64,000 nucleotides of DNA from contig JADKCI010000004.1 of the NCBI GenBank assembly GCA_016714645.1, forward strand, positions 539,501 through 603,500, written 5' to 3'. The first letter of the stretch is position 1. Each line of letters starts with the position of its first letter. A program made the position numbers and the translations under genes. Source of the DNA: Chromatiaceae bacterium (GTDB lineage Bacteria; Pseudomonadota; Gammaproteobacteria; Chromatiales; Chromatiaceae). A model generated the notes under the pieces. The model worked only from the letters and a program-made list of their open reading frames with translations, searched no databases and was not told the origin of the DNA. Of this stretch, positions 17,636 to 26,454 are shown one piece after another.

Positions 17636-18135
17636 CTCTGCGTAGGTTCACCTGTGACCAAGGGGGGGTAAAGGCGTCTTAGATTTGGCTTGCGACCCAA
17701 GAGGTAAGAGGCCTGGGGGTCCACCCGCAGTCGCCCACTCATGGCGCTGCGTCCCAACAGCATGCGAAAGAGCATGGAATCCCGGTCCGTGAGGGTCAGT
17801 TCCAGGGTCCATTCATCCTCGCCGAGCCGCGCGGGCGTGGCGATGACCCAGCGGGTCTCCCGGTGACCACCGGAATCGCTCACCAGGCGCTGATCCAGGA
17901 TCTCGGCGGTGCAGATCACCGTCAGTCGCTGGCGCCGTTGCAGGGGGCGGACTCCAAAGCGGATCAGGCTTTTATTATGTTCCCGGTAAGTCTCGGTGAA
18001 GAAGGCATGCAGGGCCGAGGTCCGCGCCCCCGTGTCCAGTTTGGCCTTGATGGCGGGTATGCCCAGCGCCGGCAGCGCGAGCCACTCTCGCCAGCCGGCG
18101 AGAGTCTTTTCCGGGGGGGCATGGATACTGAACAT
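17632..18135 (-). CDS. RimB-like retropepsin-fold protein (ATP-dependent zinc protease family)
   Basis: The 167-residue product belongs to the family annotated as ATP-dependent zinc protease, whose fold resembles a retropepsin. The aspartic-type motif KLDTGARTSAL carries Asp34. This family includes RimB, which works with RimK in Pseudomonas. Its stop overlaps the rimK start by four bases and it is the first gene of the trio. A role in limiting or trimming RimK-made glutamate tails fits both the family and the position but is not shown by the sequence. Confidence 0.85.
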   Translation of the reverse strand: MFSIHAPPEKTLAGWREWLALPALGIPAIKAKLDTGARTSALHAFFTETYREHNKSLIRFGVRPLQRRQRLTVICTAEILDQRLVSDSGGHRETRWVIATPARLGEDEWTLELTLTDRDSMLFRMLLGRSAMSGRLRVDPQASYLLGRKPNLRRLYPPLVTGEPTQR

Positions 18136-18346
18136 GGGATTCTGGCGTGATCGGGGCCTTGGGGGGTGGAGGAGGGAGGGCCGCGTGGGGGCACGGCCAG
18201 CGGGATCGGGGTTCGGGCTGAGTCATGCCAACCCGAGGGAAGGTGATCCTAGGACATGTGGGACGCTGGCGCCAGTATTTGCTTGGTTACTGGGTCCCCC
18301 GAGGCCAGAGACCCCCTGGTTTGGGTGGTGCCCGGCTGGCCTGGAT

Positions 18347-19336
18347 TCACCTAAAGCCCTTCAGGATGGCCTGGGTCTCCGCCGCGGGCAGGCGAGGGCC
18401 ATAGCTGGAGACCAGGCGGGCGGCGGCGGCGGCGGCCAGATGACCGGCGCCGCGATGATCCCAGCCCTGGGTGAGGGCGTAGAGGCAGGCGCCCGCAAAC
18501 ATGTCGCCGGCCCCCACCGTGTCCAGGGCCTGGGTTTTTACAGGGGCGATCTCGATCAACTCTTGGCCGTCAAAGAGCAGTGCGCCCCGAGGACCGAGGG
18601 TGAGGGCGAACGCCTGGCCAATAGTCTTGAGGTAAGCGATGGCCGAGTGCAGGTCGCTGGTCTTGGCCATGCCTTTGGCCTCCGCCTCGTTGGCGAAGAC
18701 CAGGTCCACCCCGGGGCCGATTATGGCCATCAGGCCGGGCTGGAAGTGGGTGACCATGTTGGGATCGGAGAGGGAAATGGCGGTCTTGACCCCGGCGGCC
18801 TGGGCGATCTCCCGGCCACGGATGGCGGCGGCGCGGGCACCCTCCGAGGTGACCAGATAGCCTTCCGTATAGTAGTAGTCGGCGTTGAGGATGGCCTCCG
18901 GGACCAGTTCGCGGTCGGTGAATTCACCGCTGATGCCCAGGTAGGTCAGCATGGTCCGGTCCGAGTCGGGGGTGACCAGCACGACGCAGCGGCCCGTGTC
19001 GCCCTCCTCGCGTTCGCCATGACGATTGGTGGCGACGCCGTTGGCGATGAGGTCCTCCAGGTAGAAGTGGCCGAGGGGGTCGTTGGCGACCTTGCAGGAG
19101 TAGAAGGTGTTTCCGCCGAGTTGGCTGACGGCGATGATGGAGTTGGCGGCGGAGCCACCGGAGCCCTTCTGGTGGGGGCGCTCGGCCAGATGGGCCATGA
19201 TTTCGCTCTGGTGGTCCTGGCCCACCAGGGTCATGACCCCCTTGTCGAGGCGCAGGGTTTCGAGGTCCTCGAGTTCGACCTCGTATTCCATGTCCACCAG
19301 GGCGTTGCCAATGCCGTAAACGTGATATCTGTCCAT
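18347..19336 (-). CDS. Adenosine kinase, PfkB family
   Basis: The product is a PfkB-type sugar/nucleoside kinase. Its N-terminus, YHVYGIGNALVDMEYEVE, is that of the bacterial adenosine kinase group. The catalytic GAGD motif (DTVGAGDMFAG) lies near residues 270-285. GGSAANS, the substrate-side glycine motif, is present near the start. I chose the ATG at 19336 (329 aa) because it matches family N-termini. An ATG at 19372 has a better upstream AAGG and would add 12 residues. It would salvage adenosine to AMP. The gene is monocistronic. Confidence 0.88.
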   Translation of the reverse strand: MDRYHVYGIGNALVDMEYEVELEDLETLRLDKGVMTLVGQDHQSEIMAHLAERPHQKGSGGSAANSIIAVSQLGGNTFYSCKVANDPLGHFYLEDLIANGVATNRHGEREEGDTGRCVVLVTPDSDRTMLTYLGISGEFTDRELVPEAILNADYYYTEGYLVTSEGARAAAIRGREIAQAAGVKTAISLSDPNMVTHFQPGLMAIIGPGVDLVFANEAEAKGMAKTSDLHSAIAYLKTIGQAFALTLGPRGALLFDGQELIEIAPVKTQALDTVGAGDMFAGACLYALTQGWDHRGAGHLAAAAAARLVSSYGPRLPAAETQAILKGFR

Positions 19337-19530
19337 CCGCTGTCCGAGGCCGGGTGAAAAAGGGGAAGTCATTGTAGCCTTGCCGGGGGGCGGCAAGAAA
19401 GAATCGCCGGAATTTACCGGATTGACAGGACCTTGCCCAGGTCCGCAGGAGGGAGAGGCTGTCTGCGGGATCGCCCCGGATCTGATTAAGCCTGGCTGTT
19501 ACGCGAAGCGGGATAAGCTCGCCGGCATCG

Positions 19531-19947
19531 TCAATCAGGAGGCATCCCCGGGTTGATGGGGTCGCACAGGCCCTTGGCCCAGTCCTCCATGGCGGCGTTG
19601 GCCACGGGCATGGGGGCCTCCAGGAAGGTGATCAGAAACCCCTTGCGCGTCTGGGCCACGCCAATGGTACGCGGGCGAACGGCCAACATGGCGGGGTCCG
19701 GCAGGCTGATGCCGAAACAGAAGATCAGGAGCTTGGCGGCCAGGATCTCCTCACCGATCTGGCCCTCGGGCAGGGCGCGAGTGTGGGCATAGTGGTCAAA
19801 TTCGGCGATGAAGCGGGCGGTCCGGTGTTCCTCGATGCGGTGTCTGAAGTAGGAAATGATGTCATCCACCGAGCGGTAGCGGGTCTCCCCGGGCTCGATC
19901 TCCAGACTGAAGGTGCTGTAGGACGCCTGTGACAGGGTTTGCTTCAC
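19531..19947 (-). CDS. Conserved small protein downstream of a SLAC1/TDT transporter
   Basis: A GTG start at 19947 is preceded by GGAGGAGG seven bases upstream and gives 138 residues (MKQTLSQASYSTFSLEIE). An ATG at 19974 is possible but lacks a ribosome-binding site. The protein is soluble, with a conserved-looking core ARFIAEFDHYAHTRALPEG. It resembles the DUF6858-type family as I remember it, with no known function. It follows the transporter gene by 92 nt on the same strand and may be co-transcribed with it. Confidence 0.7.
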   Translation of the reverse strand: MKQTLSQASYSTFSLEIEPGETRYRSVDDIISYFRHRIEEHRTARFIAEFDHYAHTRALPEGQIGEEILAAKLLIFCFGISLPDPAMLAVRPRTIGVAQTRKGFLITFLEAPMPVANAAMEDWAKGLCDPINPGMPPD

Positions 19948-20039
19948 GGCTGGCCTCCTCCCTATGATTGTCATTGAACGGTTCCCGGGCCTCCCGGCGG
20001 GGCCGGCACTATCCTGCTTAAACGCTCCGCCAGGGCCCT

Positions 20040-21008
20040 CTAGTGCGCCGGCACGCAGATTTGGCCCTCCCGGACGGCGCAGGCCGTGCGATAGAGCAGA
20101 TAGACCACCACCAGACTGACCAGGCTCAAGAGCCCCCAGCCCAGGATGGCGAAGGCCAGGTTTTGGGTGAGTTGGTACATGATGAAGGTCGCGGTGGTCA
20201 TGGCGGCGAGGGGGAAGGAGTAGGCCCACCAGGACAGGAAGAATTCCAGGCGCAGAAACCGCCCTGCCTGGACCGTCAGCAGCAAGGTCAGGAAGAGTCC
20301 CGCGTAATAGAGGATGCGGGCCAGGGCATCCAGGCCGCCGCTCAATTGCAGGTAGGCGATGAAGCCCACCGCCGGTGGGGCGATGAGGATGAAGAAGGTC
20401 GGCATCAGCCGGTCGGGCAGGGAGGGGTGGAAGATGAACCGCTGGAGCACGATGGCGAAGAGCAGCACCCAGAAGAGGAGGCCGATGGATAGGAAAAACC
20501 AGGAGGTCTCGATGAATCCCAGGCGGGCGCCGGCGATGGGTACCAGGACATTGCCGACGACCGGGATGAACCAGGCGGGATTGACGTGGTGGACCTCGAA
20601 TCGCTCATGGTGAATCCAGACATTCAGCACATAGAGGGTCAACAGGAGTTGCGACGTCGCGCCGATTACCCAGAGGCCCAGCGCCAGGCCGGGCCAGTGC
20701 TCCAGGGTGGCGATGCCGAGCAGCAGCAGGCTCATAGCGATGGTCGGGAAGAAATTGAGTTGGATGGGATGGGCGAGTTCCTTCAGGACCGCCTCGCGGT
20801 AGCGGATCAGCTTGGTGAGATAGAGGGACGCCAGGACCAGGAAAGCAAGGGTGGCGATCCCCAACAGGATGGCGGCGATGGGCAGGCCGATCGCCAGCAC
20901 CTGCGCGGCCTTGTGCCAGGCAATGGAGAGCCCGGCCAGCCCCATGACTATGGAGAAGAAGGCGACGGGAAAGTAGGCCAAACGGGGCAGGGGGGCGGGA
21001 TTGGGCAT
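20040..21008 (-). CDS. SLAC1/TDT-family anion transporter (TehA-like)
   Basis: The 322-residue product (start MPNPAPLPRLAYFPVAFFSI) has about ten hydrophobic helices in five helical pairs, as in the tellurite-resistance/dicarboxylate transporter family that includes TehA, SLAC1 channels and the sulfite exporter Ssu1. The opening segment PVAFFSIVMGLAGLSIAW is typical. In a sulfur-oxidizing host, sulfite or another small anion is a sensible substrate, but that is inference. A small conserved gene follows, and a Crp/Fnr regulator gene lies 227 nt upstream on the same strand. Confidence 0.87.
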   Translation of the reverse strand: MPNPAPLPRLAYFPVAFFSIVMGLAGLSIAWHKAAQVLAIGLPIAAILLGIATLAFLVLASLYLTKLIRYREAVLKELAHPIQLNFFPTIAMSLLLLGIATLEHWPGLALGLWVIGATSQLLLTLYVLNVWIHHERFEVHHVNPAWFIPVVGNVLVPIAGARLGFIETSWFFLSIGLLFWVLLFAIVLQRFIFHPSLPDRLMPTFFILIAPPAVGFIAYLQLSGGLDALARILYYAGLFLTLLLTVQAGRFLRLEFFLSWWAYSFPLAAMTTATFIMYQLTQNLAFAILGWGLLSLVSLVVVYLLYRTACAVREGQICVPAH

Positions 21009-21235
21009 CTTGTTCCGGAGGGATGGCTGTCGCGATGGGGAGGCTATACTAGGAGATCGGTGCCCCCGGGGCATTGAAAAGGGTCAATTGGACCTGATCG
21101 CGATGGGGTGGTGGTGTCATCGGCGGCTTGGGAGGGAGGGTCGGGAGCCCGGGAGGGGGGCAGGCGTTTTCTGGCGATGCCGCGCCCGGTAAACCCGATG
21201 CTGGGCGGCCCTGGCGGTGGCTGCTGGAGGGTCCC

Positions 21236-21943
21236 TTAGTCTCCGCCGACCCGGTGGAGGTTGGGGATGTCGAGCAGGAAGCGGTTGGCGCTGAGATCGA
21301 CCAACAGGCCTTGGCGTTTGAACTCGGCGATGGTGCGGCTGGTAGTCTCGGTGGTGATGCCGAGCATGGCCCCCATGTCCTCGCGGCCGAAGAGGTCGCA
21401 CTCGCTGCTTTCCCGGTCGCGCACCAGCCGCAACAACAGGCGGGCGACACGTTGGCGGGCGGAGCCGGTCGAGAGTTCCGTCAGCCAGGCATCGGCCTCC
21501 GAGAGGGCGCGTTGCCAGCGGGACATGAGTTCGGTGTGCAGTCGGGGGTTTTCGGCCCCCAGGGCCTTGACCACCCGGGCCGGGAAGCGGCAGACCTCCG
21601 TGGGCTGCAGGACCACGGCCTCGTGCTGGTAGGAGGCCTCGAGGATGGCCTCCAGGCCGAGGACATCGGTGGAGCGGGCCAGACGGACGATGCGCTGGCT
21701 CCCATCCGGCAGGTACTGGACCAGCTTGAGGGCGCCCGTGCGCACCGTAAAGAGGTATTCGCCCCGGTCGCCGGCGTGGTACAGGCAGGCTCCGGGTTTG
21801 AGGGAGAACTGATCAATGGGATCGTGGATCTTCTCGAAATCCGCCTCCGTCAGGCCCGCGAACAGGACCGTGTGCCGGAGGGAACAATTGCGGCAATCGG
21901 CCTCGCCGGACCATGCCTCGCGCATTGTGACGTTTTTAACCAT
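21236..21943 (-). CDS. Crp/Fnr-family transcriptional regulator with partial FNR cysteine set
   Basis: The 235-residue product (start MVKNVTMREAW) has an N-terminal cysteine motif, a cyclic-nucleotide-like effector barrel and a C-terminal helix-turn-helix at about 187-209 (DMGAMLGITTETTSRTI). Cys17, Cys20 and Cys118 align by spacing with Cys20, Cys23 and Cys122 of E. coli FNR. The equivalent of Cys29 is absent, and Cys53 and Cys182 are extra. It could sense oxygen, redox state or NO, but this cannot be settled here. It is divergent from the alcohol dehydrogenase gene, 129 nt away, and upstream of the anion transporter. Confidence 0.9.
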   Translation of the reverse strand: MVKNVTMREAWSGEADCRNCSLRHTVLFAGLTEADFEKIHDPIDQFSLKPGACLYHAGDRGEYLFTVRTGALKLVQYLPDGSQRIVRLARSTDVLGLEAILEASYQHEAVVLQPTEVCRFPARVVKALGAENPRLHTELMSRWQRALSEADAWLTELSTGSARQRVARLLLRLVRDRESSECDLFGREDMGAMLGITTETTSRTIAEFKRQGLLVDLSANRFLLDIPNLHRVGGD

Positions 21944-22072
21944 GGCGTTTATTCGGCTGCGTCTATCAAGTTCAGCGAAAGCAATTGGTTCAAGTTTAAC
22001 CGAAAAAATGCACGCCCAAGGGGTGTAAGATTCTTCTTTTAAACCATCTGGACGTGAACGGGAGAGAAAGTC

Positions 22073-23092
22073 ATGAGTCTCGTCAATGCCTGGGCCGCCA
22101 CCGCCGCGGGGGGCGCCTGTCAGCCCTTTGCCTACGATCCGGGCCCCTTGGGCGCGGATCAGGTCGAGATAGCTGTCGAGTATTGCGGCATCTGTCATTC
22201 CGACCTCTCCATGCTCCAGAATGACTGGGGCATCACTCGCTATCCCTTTGTGCCAGGGCACGAGGCGGTAGGGCGCATTGTCGCCCTGGGGGACAAGGTC
22301 GCCGGCTTAGCCCTGGGACAGCGCGTCGGCATCGGCTGGACGGCGCGAAGCTGCATGCACTGTCATATCTGCCTGTCCGGGGATCACCACCTTTGTGGCG
22401 AGGCCCAGGGGACCATCGTCGGCCGCCATGGCGGTTTCGCGGACCGCCTGCGCAGCCACTGGGCCTGGGCAATCCCCCTGCCCGCGACCCTTGATGGCGC
22501 CGCTGCGGGCCCCTTGCTGTGCGGCGGTATCACCGTCTTCGCCCCCCTCCTGCTCCACGGCATCCCGCCGACGGCGCGGGTGGGTGTGATCGGCATTGGC
22601 GGGCTGGGCCACATGGCCCTGAAGTTTCTACGGGCCTGGGGCTGCGAGGTCACCGCCTTCACCTCGAGCGAGTCCAAGCGCGAGGAGGCCCTGGCTTTTG
22701 GCGCCCACCGGGTGGTCTCCAGCCAGGATAGCCGCGCCCTGCGCGCTATCGTCAGGTCCCTGGACCTGGTGATTGACACAGTCAATGTGCCCCTGGACTG
22801 GAAGGCCGTGATGGGGACCCTGGCGCCCAAGGGCCGTCTCCATCTGGTCGGCGCCCTCCTGGAGCCGATGCCCGTCAGCGCCATGTCCCTCCTGGGGGGC
22901 CAGCAGAGTATTTCCGGCTCTCCCACCGGTTCGCCGAGCGCCATCGCCACCATGCTCGACTTCGCCGCCCGTCACCAGGTTCTGCCCCAGGTGGAACATT
23001 TTCCCATGAGCGCGGTGAACGAGGCCCTGGAGCATCTGCGCGCCGGCAAGGCGCGGTACCGGATCGTCCTGGATGCGGACTGCGCGGGCTAG
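22073..23092 (+). CDS. Zinc-dependent NAD(P)-dependent alcohol dehydrogenase (CAD/YahK-like)
   Basis: The 339-residue product is a medium-chain dehydrogenase. Catalytic zinc ligands are Cys38 (CGICHSD) and His63/Glu64 (GHE). The structural zinc site is Cys94, Cys97, Cys100 and Cys108. GIGGLGHMALKF marks the nucleotide-binding fold. The CGICHSD and SCMHCHIC pattern is that of the cinnamyl-alcohol/YahK group, which reduces aldehydes with NADPH; the physiological substrate is unknown. The divergent Crp/Fnr gene may control it. GGGAGAG upstream of the ATG is the ribosome-binding site. Confidence 0.92.
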   Translation: MSLVNAWAATAAGGACQPFAYDPGPLGADQVEIAVEYCGICHSDLSMLQNDWGITRYPFVPGHEAVGRIVALGDKVAGLALGQRVGIGWTARSCMHCHICLSGDHHLCGEAQGTIVGRHGGFADRLRSHWAWAIPLPATLDGAAAGPLLCGGITVFAPLLLHGIPPTARVGVIGIGGLGHMALKFLRAWGCEVTAFTSSESKREEALAFGAHRVVSSQDSRALRAIVRSLDLVIDTVNVPLDWKAVMGTLAPKGRLHLVGALLEPMPVSAMSLLGGQQSISGSPTGSPSAIATMLDFAARHQVLPQVEHFPMSAVNEALEHLRAGKARYRIVLDADCAG

Positions 23093-23189
23093 GCGGCGGG
23101 CGTTCCGGTTGTCTTTGGCGCGGCGGCGGAGCGCGGCAGGCAAGGCACCAGACGCACATCCAAAAGGTTCCTCGTCTGCGTAGGGTCGG

Positions 23190-24227
23190 TCAGGTCGCGG
23201 GGAGGCCGTAGGGCGGCTCCCGAAGTTTCAGAAGTGGCCCTGACTCCGCCAGGGCGACCCGGCCATCCTTGAAGGCGGCGATCTCCACCACCAGGGAGAC
23301 CTCGTAGCGGCCATCGCCGAGGGCGCAGGCCTCCAGGATGGTGCCGGCGGTCTGGGCGGAGTCGCTGATGGGCGAGAACACCTCGTCCCCGGGCCGGGGC
23401 ATATGCTCCGCGGTTACCTCGCCCAGGTAGAGGCGGCGCTTGAGCTTCCCCAGATACTGCATGCGTGCCACGATCTCCTGCCCCGTGTAGCAACCCTTGG
23501 TGAAGCTGACGCCATCGATGAGTTGCATGTTGGCCATCTGGGGCACGAAGGCCTCGCGGGTCCCGGGATGGATAGTCGGGATGCCGGCGCGGATATCGAG
23601 GAGGGTCCAGTGGGCGGCGTTGACCGGGGTCGCCGTGGCGGCCAGGGTATCCCAGAGGGACATCATGGCCGTGACCGGCCCCAGCATCTGGAAGCGCGGG
23701 GTGGGGCCGGCCAGGCGGATCAGTGTCAGCTCGCCGTGACGGGTCAGGTCGTTGGCCTGCTCGGGTAGGGCTGGGAACAGCGCCGCCAGGCGTTCCAGGG
23801 CCTGGTCGCCGCTCAGCCCCAGGGTGACGAAGTCGTCCGAGATATCGGTCAGTACCACCTTGGCGCGCAGGACATACATCCGCAGCCGTTTGAGCAGCAT
23901 GTCAAGTTGCGGCCGCGGGAGTTGCAGGTAGGTGGTCTCGTCCAGGCGCAAGACGCGGAAGTTGGCCAGCATGCGTCCCTTGGGGGTGCAATGGCTGCTG
24001 AGTTGGGTGTGAGTGGTGGTGACCAGCCGGATGTCGTTGGTGAACTGGCCTTGCAGAAAGTGGGTGGCGTCTTCTCCCGTGACCGCGATCAGGCCCAGGT
24101 GGCTCAGATCGCAGAGGGCGAGGGCGGCGCCGGCGGGCGGGGCGTCGGGAAACTGGGCCTGGCCCAGGTCATCGATCCGGGCCGAGCGGGTCCGCAGAAA
24201 ATCTCGCCACTGTTCGTTCATAGTCAT
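23190..24227 (-). CDS. ygfZ: Folate-binding protein YgfZ (Fe-S cluster assembly)
   Basis: YgfZ is a GcvT-like folate-binding protein needed for normal activity of some Fe-S enzymes. The diagnostic motif KGCYTGQEIVARM is at about residues 244-256, with the conserved Cys246. I chose the ATG at 24227, which has GGAG five bases upstream, giving 345 residues; a longer frame to 24299 lacks support. It is divergent from the RNase II-like gene. Confidence 0.95.
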   Translation of the reverse strand: MTMNEQWRDFLRTRSARIDDLGQAQFPDAPPAGAALALCDLSHLGLIAVTGEDATHFLQGQFTNDIRLVTTTHTQLSSHCTPKGRMLANFRVLRLDETTYLQLPRPQLDMLLKRLRMYVLRAKVVLTDISDDFVTLGLSGDQALERLAALFPALPEQANDLTRHGELTLIRLAGPTPRFQMLGPVTAMMSLWDTLAATATPVNAAHWTLLDIRAGIPTIHPGTREAFVPQMANMQLIDGVSFTKGCYTGQEIVARMQYLGKLKRRLYLGEVTAEHMPRPGDEVFSPISDSAQTAGTILEACALGDGRYEVSLVVEIAAFKDGRVALAESGPLLKLREPPYGLPAT

Positions 24228-24306
24228 GGGGTCTCCGTTTCGATGGTGTCCGGGGCGGGTCGCAACCGGTATATCATAGCGAAGAGCGAGAATTTCCAAT
24301 CCAACC

Positions 24307-26151
24307 GTGACGGCAATCTTAGAATTGAGTATTCATCAAGCGAATCTCCGGGTCGACAGCCTGGTGCTCTATAAGGGCCACCCGGCTCGGGTCCTGAGCT
24401 TGGGCGAGAAAATCGAGATCGGGCTCGACAAGGGCGAGGTCAAGCGGGTGCGTCTCAAGGATATCGACCTGCTACACCCCGGCCCTTTGCGCAACCTCAA
24501 CGAACTCACCCAGGGGGAAGGCGCCTTCGCGGAGGCATGGGAGCTGCTGGAGGGCGGCACGACCCAGTTGCGGGAGTTGGCGGAACTGCTCCACGGAACC
24601 TTCACGCCGGCCTCCGCCTGGGCGGCCTGGCGGCTGGTGGCGGAGGGACTTTGGTTCACTGGTACCCCGGAGGAGATTCAGGCCCGGTCCCGCCAGCAGG
24701 TAGAGGCCGACCAGGCCCATCGCGGCGCCAAGGAGACCGCGGCCCGGGACTGGGCGGACTTTCTGGCGCGTCTGACGGCCCGCCAGCCCCTGCCCGAGGA
24801 CGCCGAGCGCCTGGCGGAGGTGGCGCGTCTGGCCTGGGGCCGGTCCGAACACAGCCGTATCCTCAAGGCCCTGGGGCACGCGGAAACGCCCGAGAACGCC
24901 CATCGTGCCCTGATCCAGTTTGGTTTTTGGGCTCCGGAGCATAATCCCTATCCCGCTCGTCACGGCCTGCCCGAGGAAGACCCCCGCTTGCCGGTGGGTC
25001 AGCTCCCGGAAGAGGAACGCCTGGACCTCACCCATCTCCCGGCCTTTGCCATCGACGACGAGGGTAACCAGGACCCGGACGATGCCTTGAGCCTGGAGGA
25101 CGACCGGCTTTGGGTCCATGTCGCCGACGTGGCCGCCCTGATTCCCCCCGACAGTGAGTTGGACCGCGAGGCCCGCGCCCGGGGCGGGAACCAGTATCTG
25201 CCGGAGCGCATGGTGAACATGCTGCCCCTCGCCATCACCCAGCGGTTGGGTCTCGGCCTTCAGGAGATATCGCCGGCCCTCTCCTTTGGTTTCGGCTGCG
25301 ATGAGGCGGGCGAGATCAGCGACGTGACCATCCAGCGGACCTGGGTCAGGGTGGAGCGTCTGAGTTACGAAGTGGCCGAGGGCCGTCTCGAAGAACCGCC
25401 TTTCGCCGCCATGGGGGTACTGGTCGAGCGGTTCCGTCAGCGCCGGCAGGCCAATGACGCCGCCAGCATCGAACTGCCGGAGGTGAGCTTGCGGGTGCGC
25501 GACAGGGAGGTGGTCATCCGGCCCCTGCCGCGACTGCGTAGCCGGGCCCTGGTCATGGACGCCATGCTCATGGCCGGCGAGGCGGTGGCCGCTTTTTGTC
25601 GCGATCAGGGCATCCCCATCCCCTATGTCACCCAGCCGGCCCCGGACAAGGTGGAGCAGCCCACGGATTTGGCGGGCATGTACGCCTACCGTCGCCACTT
25701 TAAGCCCTCGCGCCTGGTGGGCGAACCGGCGCCTCATTTCGGCCTGGGCTTGCCCATCTATACCCGTGCCACTAGCCCCCTGAGGCGCTATTCCGATCTC
25801 CTGGTCCACCAGCAGCTTCGCGCCTGGCTGCGGGGCGAGGTCCTGATCGAGGCTCAGGCCGTGGCGGCGCGGGTGGGTGAGGCCGAGGCTGTGGCGGTGG
25901 CGATCCGCCGGAGCGAGCGGTTGTCCAATCAGCACTGGAAGTTGGTCTGGCTGCGTGATCATCCCGACTGGTGGGGCGAGGCCCTGGTGGTGGACCGGGA
26001 CGAACGCAAGCATGTCCTCCTGATCCCGGACCTGGCTCTAGAGACCCGGGTGCGCCTCCAGGGTGATCCTGCTCTCAATAGCCCGCTGCGCGTCTCGCCC
26101 CGGGAGGTGGACCTGCCGGCACTGGATTGCCGCTTCCGGGTCCGGGAGTGA
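24307..26151 (+). CDS. RNase II-family (RNB domain) exoribonuclease
   Basis: The 614-residue product has a central RNB domain with the catalytic acidic cluster IDDEGNQDPDDALSL at about 249-263. The NQYLPERMVNMLP and SPLRRYSDLLVHQQL segments follow. It is shorter than E. coli RNase II (644) and RNase R. The N-terminus (SLVLYKGHPARVLS) is an OB-like domain and the C-terminus an S1-like one. The GTG at 24307 is the longest plausible start; a TTG at 24325 is an alternative. It should degrade single-stranded RNA hydrolytically from the 3' end. It is divergent from ygfZ. Confidence 0.9.
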   Translation: MTAILELSIHQANLRVDSLVLYKGHPARVLSLGEKIEIGLDKGEVKRVRLKDIDLLHPGPLRNLNELTQGEGAFAEAWELLEGGTTQLRELAELLHGTFTPASAWAAWRLVAEGLWFTGTPEEIQARSRQQVEADQAHRGAKETAARDWADFLARLTARQPLPEDAERLAEVARLAWGRSEHSRILKALGHAETPENAHRALIQFGFWAPEHNPYPARHGLPEEDPRLPVGQLPEEERLDLTHLPAFAIDDEGNQDPDDALSLEDDRLWVHVADVAALIPPDSELDREARARGGNQYLPERMVNMLPLAITQRLGLGLQEISPALSFGFGCDEAGEISDVTIQRTWVRVERLSYEVAEGRLEEPPFAAMGVLVERFRQRRQANDAASIELPEVSLRVRDREVVIRPLPRLRSRALVMDAMLMAGEAVAAFCRDQGIPIPYVTQPAPDKVEQPTDLAGMYAYRRHFKPSRLVGEPAPHFGLGLPIYTRATSPLRRYSDLLVHQQLRAWLRGEVLIEAQAVAARVGEAEAVAVAIRRSERLSNQHWKLVWLRDHPDWWGEALVVDRDERKHVLLIPDLALETRVRLQGDPALNSPLRVSPREVDLPALDCRFRVRE

Positions 26152-26250
26152 GGACGTGACTCCCGGTCTCGGCTTTGCCCCGTTCGGAAAATAGCCGACA
26201 ATAGTCCCTATCGCCGCGTCCGCTTCCGGCACGGCTCACGAGGCCAGCTC

Positions 26251-26454
26251 ATGATTAAGCTTCCCTTCAGCCGCAAGACCCAGGATGAACCCCTCGATCG
26301 CCCCAGCCTCGTCTTCGCCGCCTATGGCGCGGCGGAGCGGGAACGGCGCCGCGACACGGTCGATGGCCTGGACGAGAAGCGCTTTCAGGCCGCACTGGAC
26401 CTGGCCCTAGAGCGGCTCCAGGCCCTGGAGTCGGCGGGGGAGAGGCATTCATGA
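26251..26454 (+). CDS. Small charged protein coupled to a membrane SMC-like ATPase
   Basis: The 67-residue product (MIKLPFSRKTQDEPLDRPSL) is very rich in Arg, Glu and Asp, with an amphipathic helix in its second half (KRFQAALDLALERLQALE). GAGG lies seven bases upstream of the ATG. Its stop overlaps the start of the next gene by four bases (ATGA). It is therefore almost certainly translated and coupled to that gene. I do not recognise a family. Its position suggests a partner subunit or regulator of the ATPase. Confidence 0.72.
   Translation: MIKLPFSRKTQDEPLDRPSLVFAAYGAAERERRRDTVDGLDEKRFQAALDLALERLQALESAGERHS

Noticed and set aside
24472..26013. 513-codon frame opposite the RNase II-like gene
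   Set aside because: Antisense to an intact RNB enzyme, with no domain.
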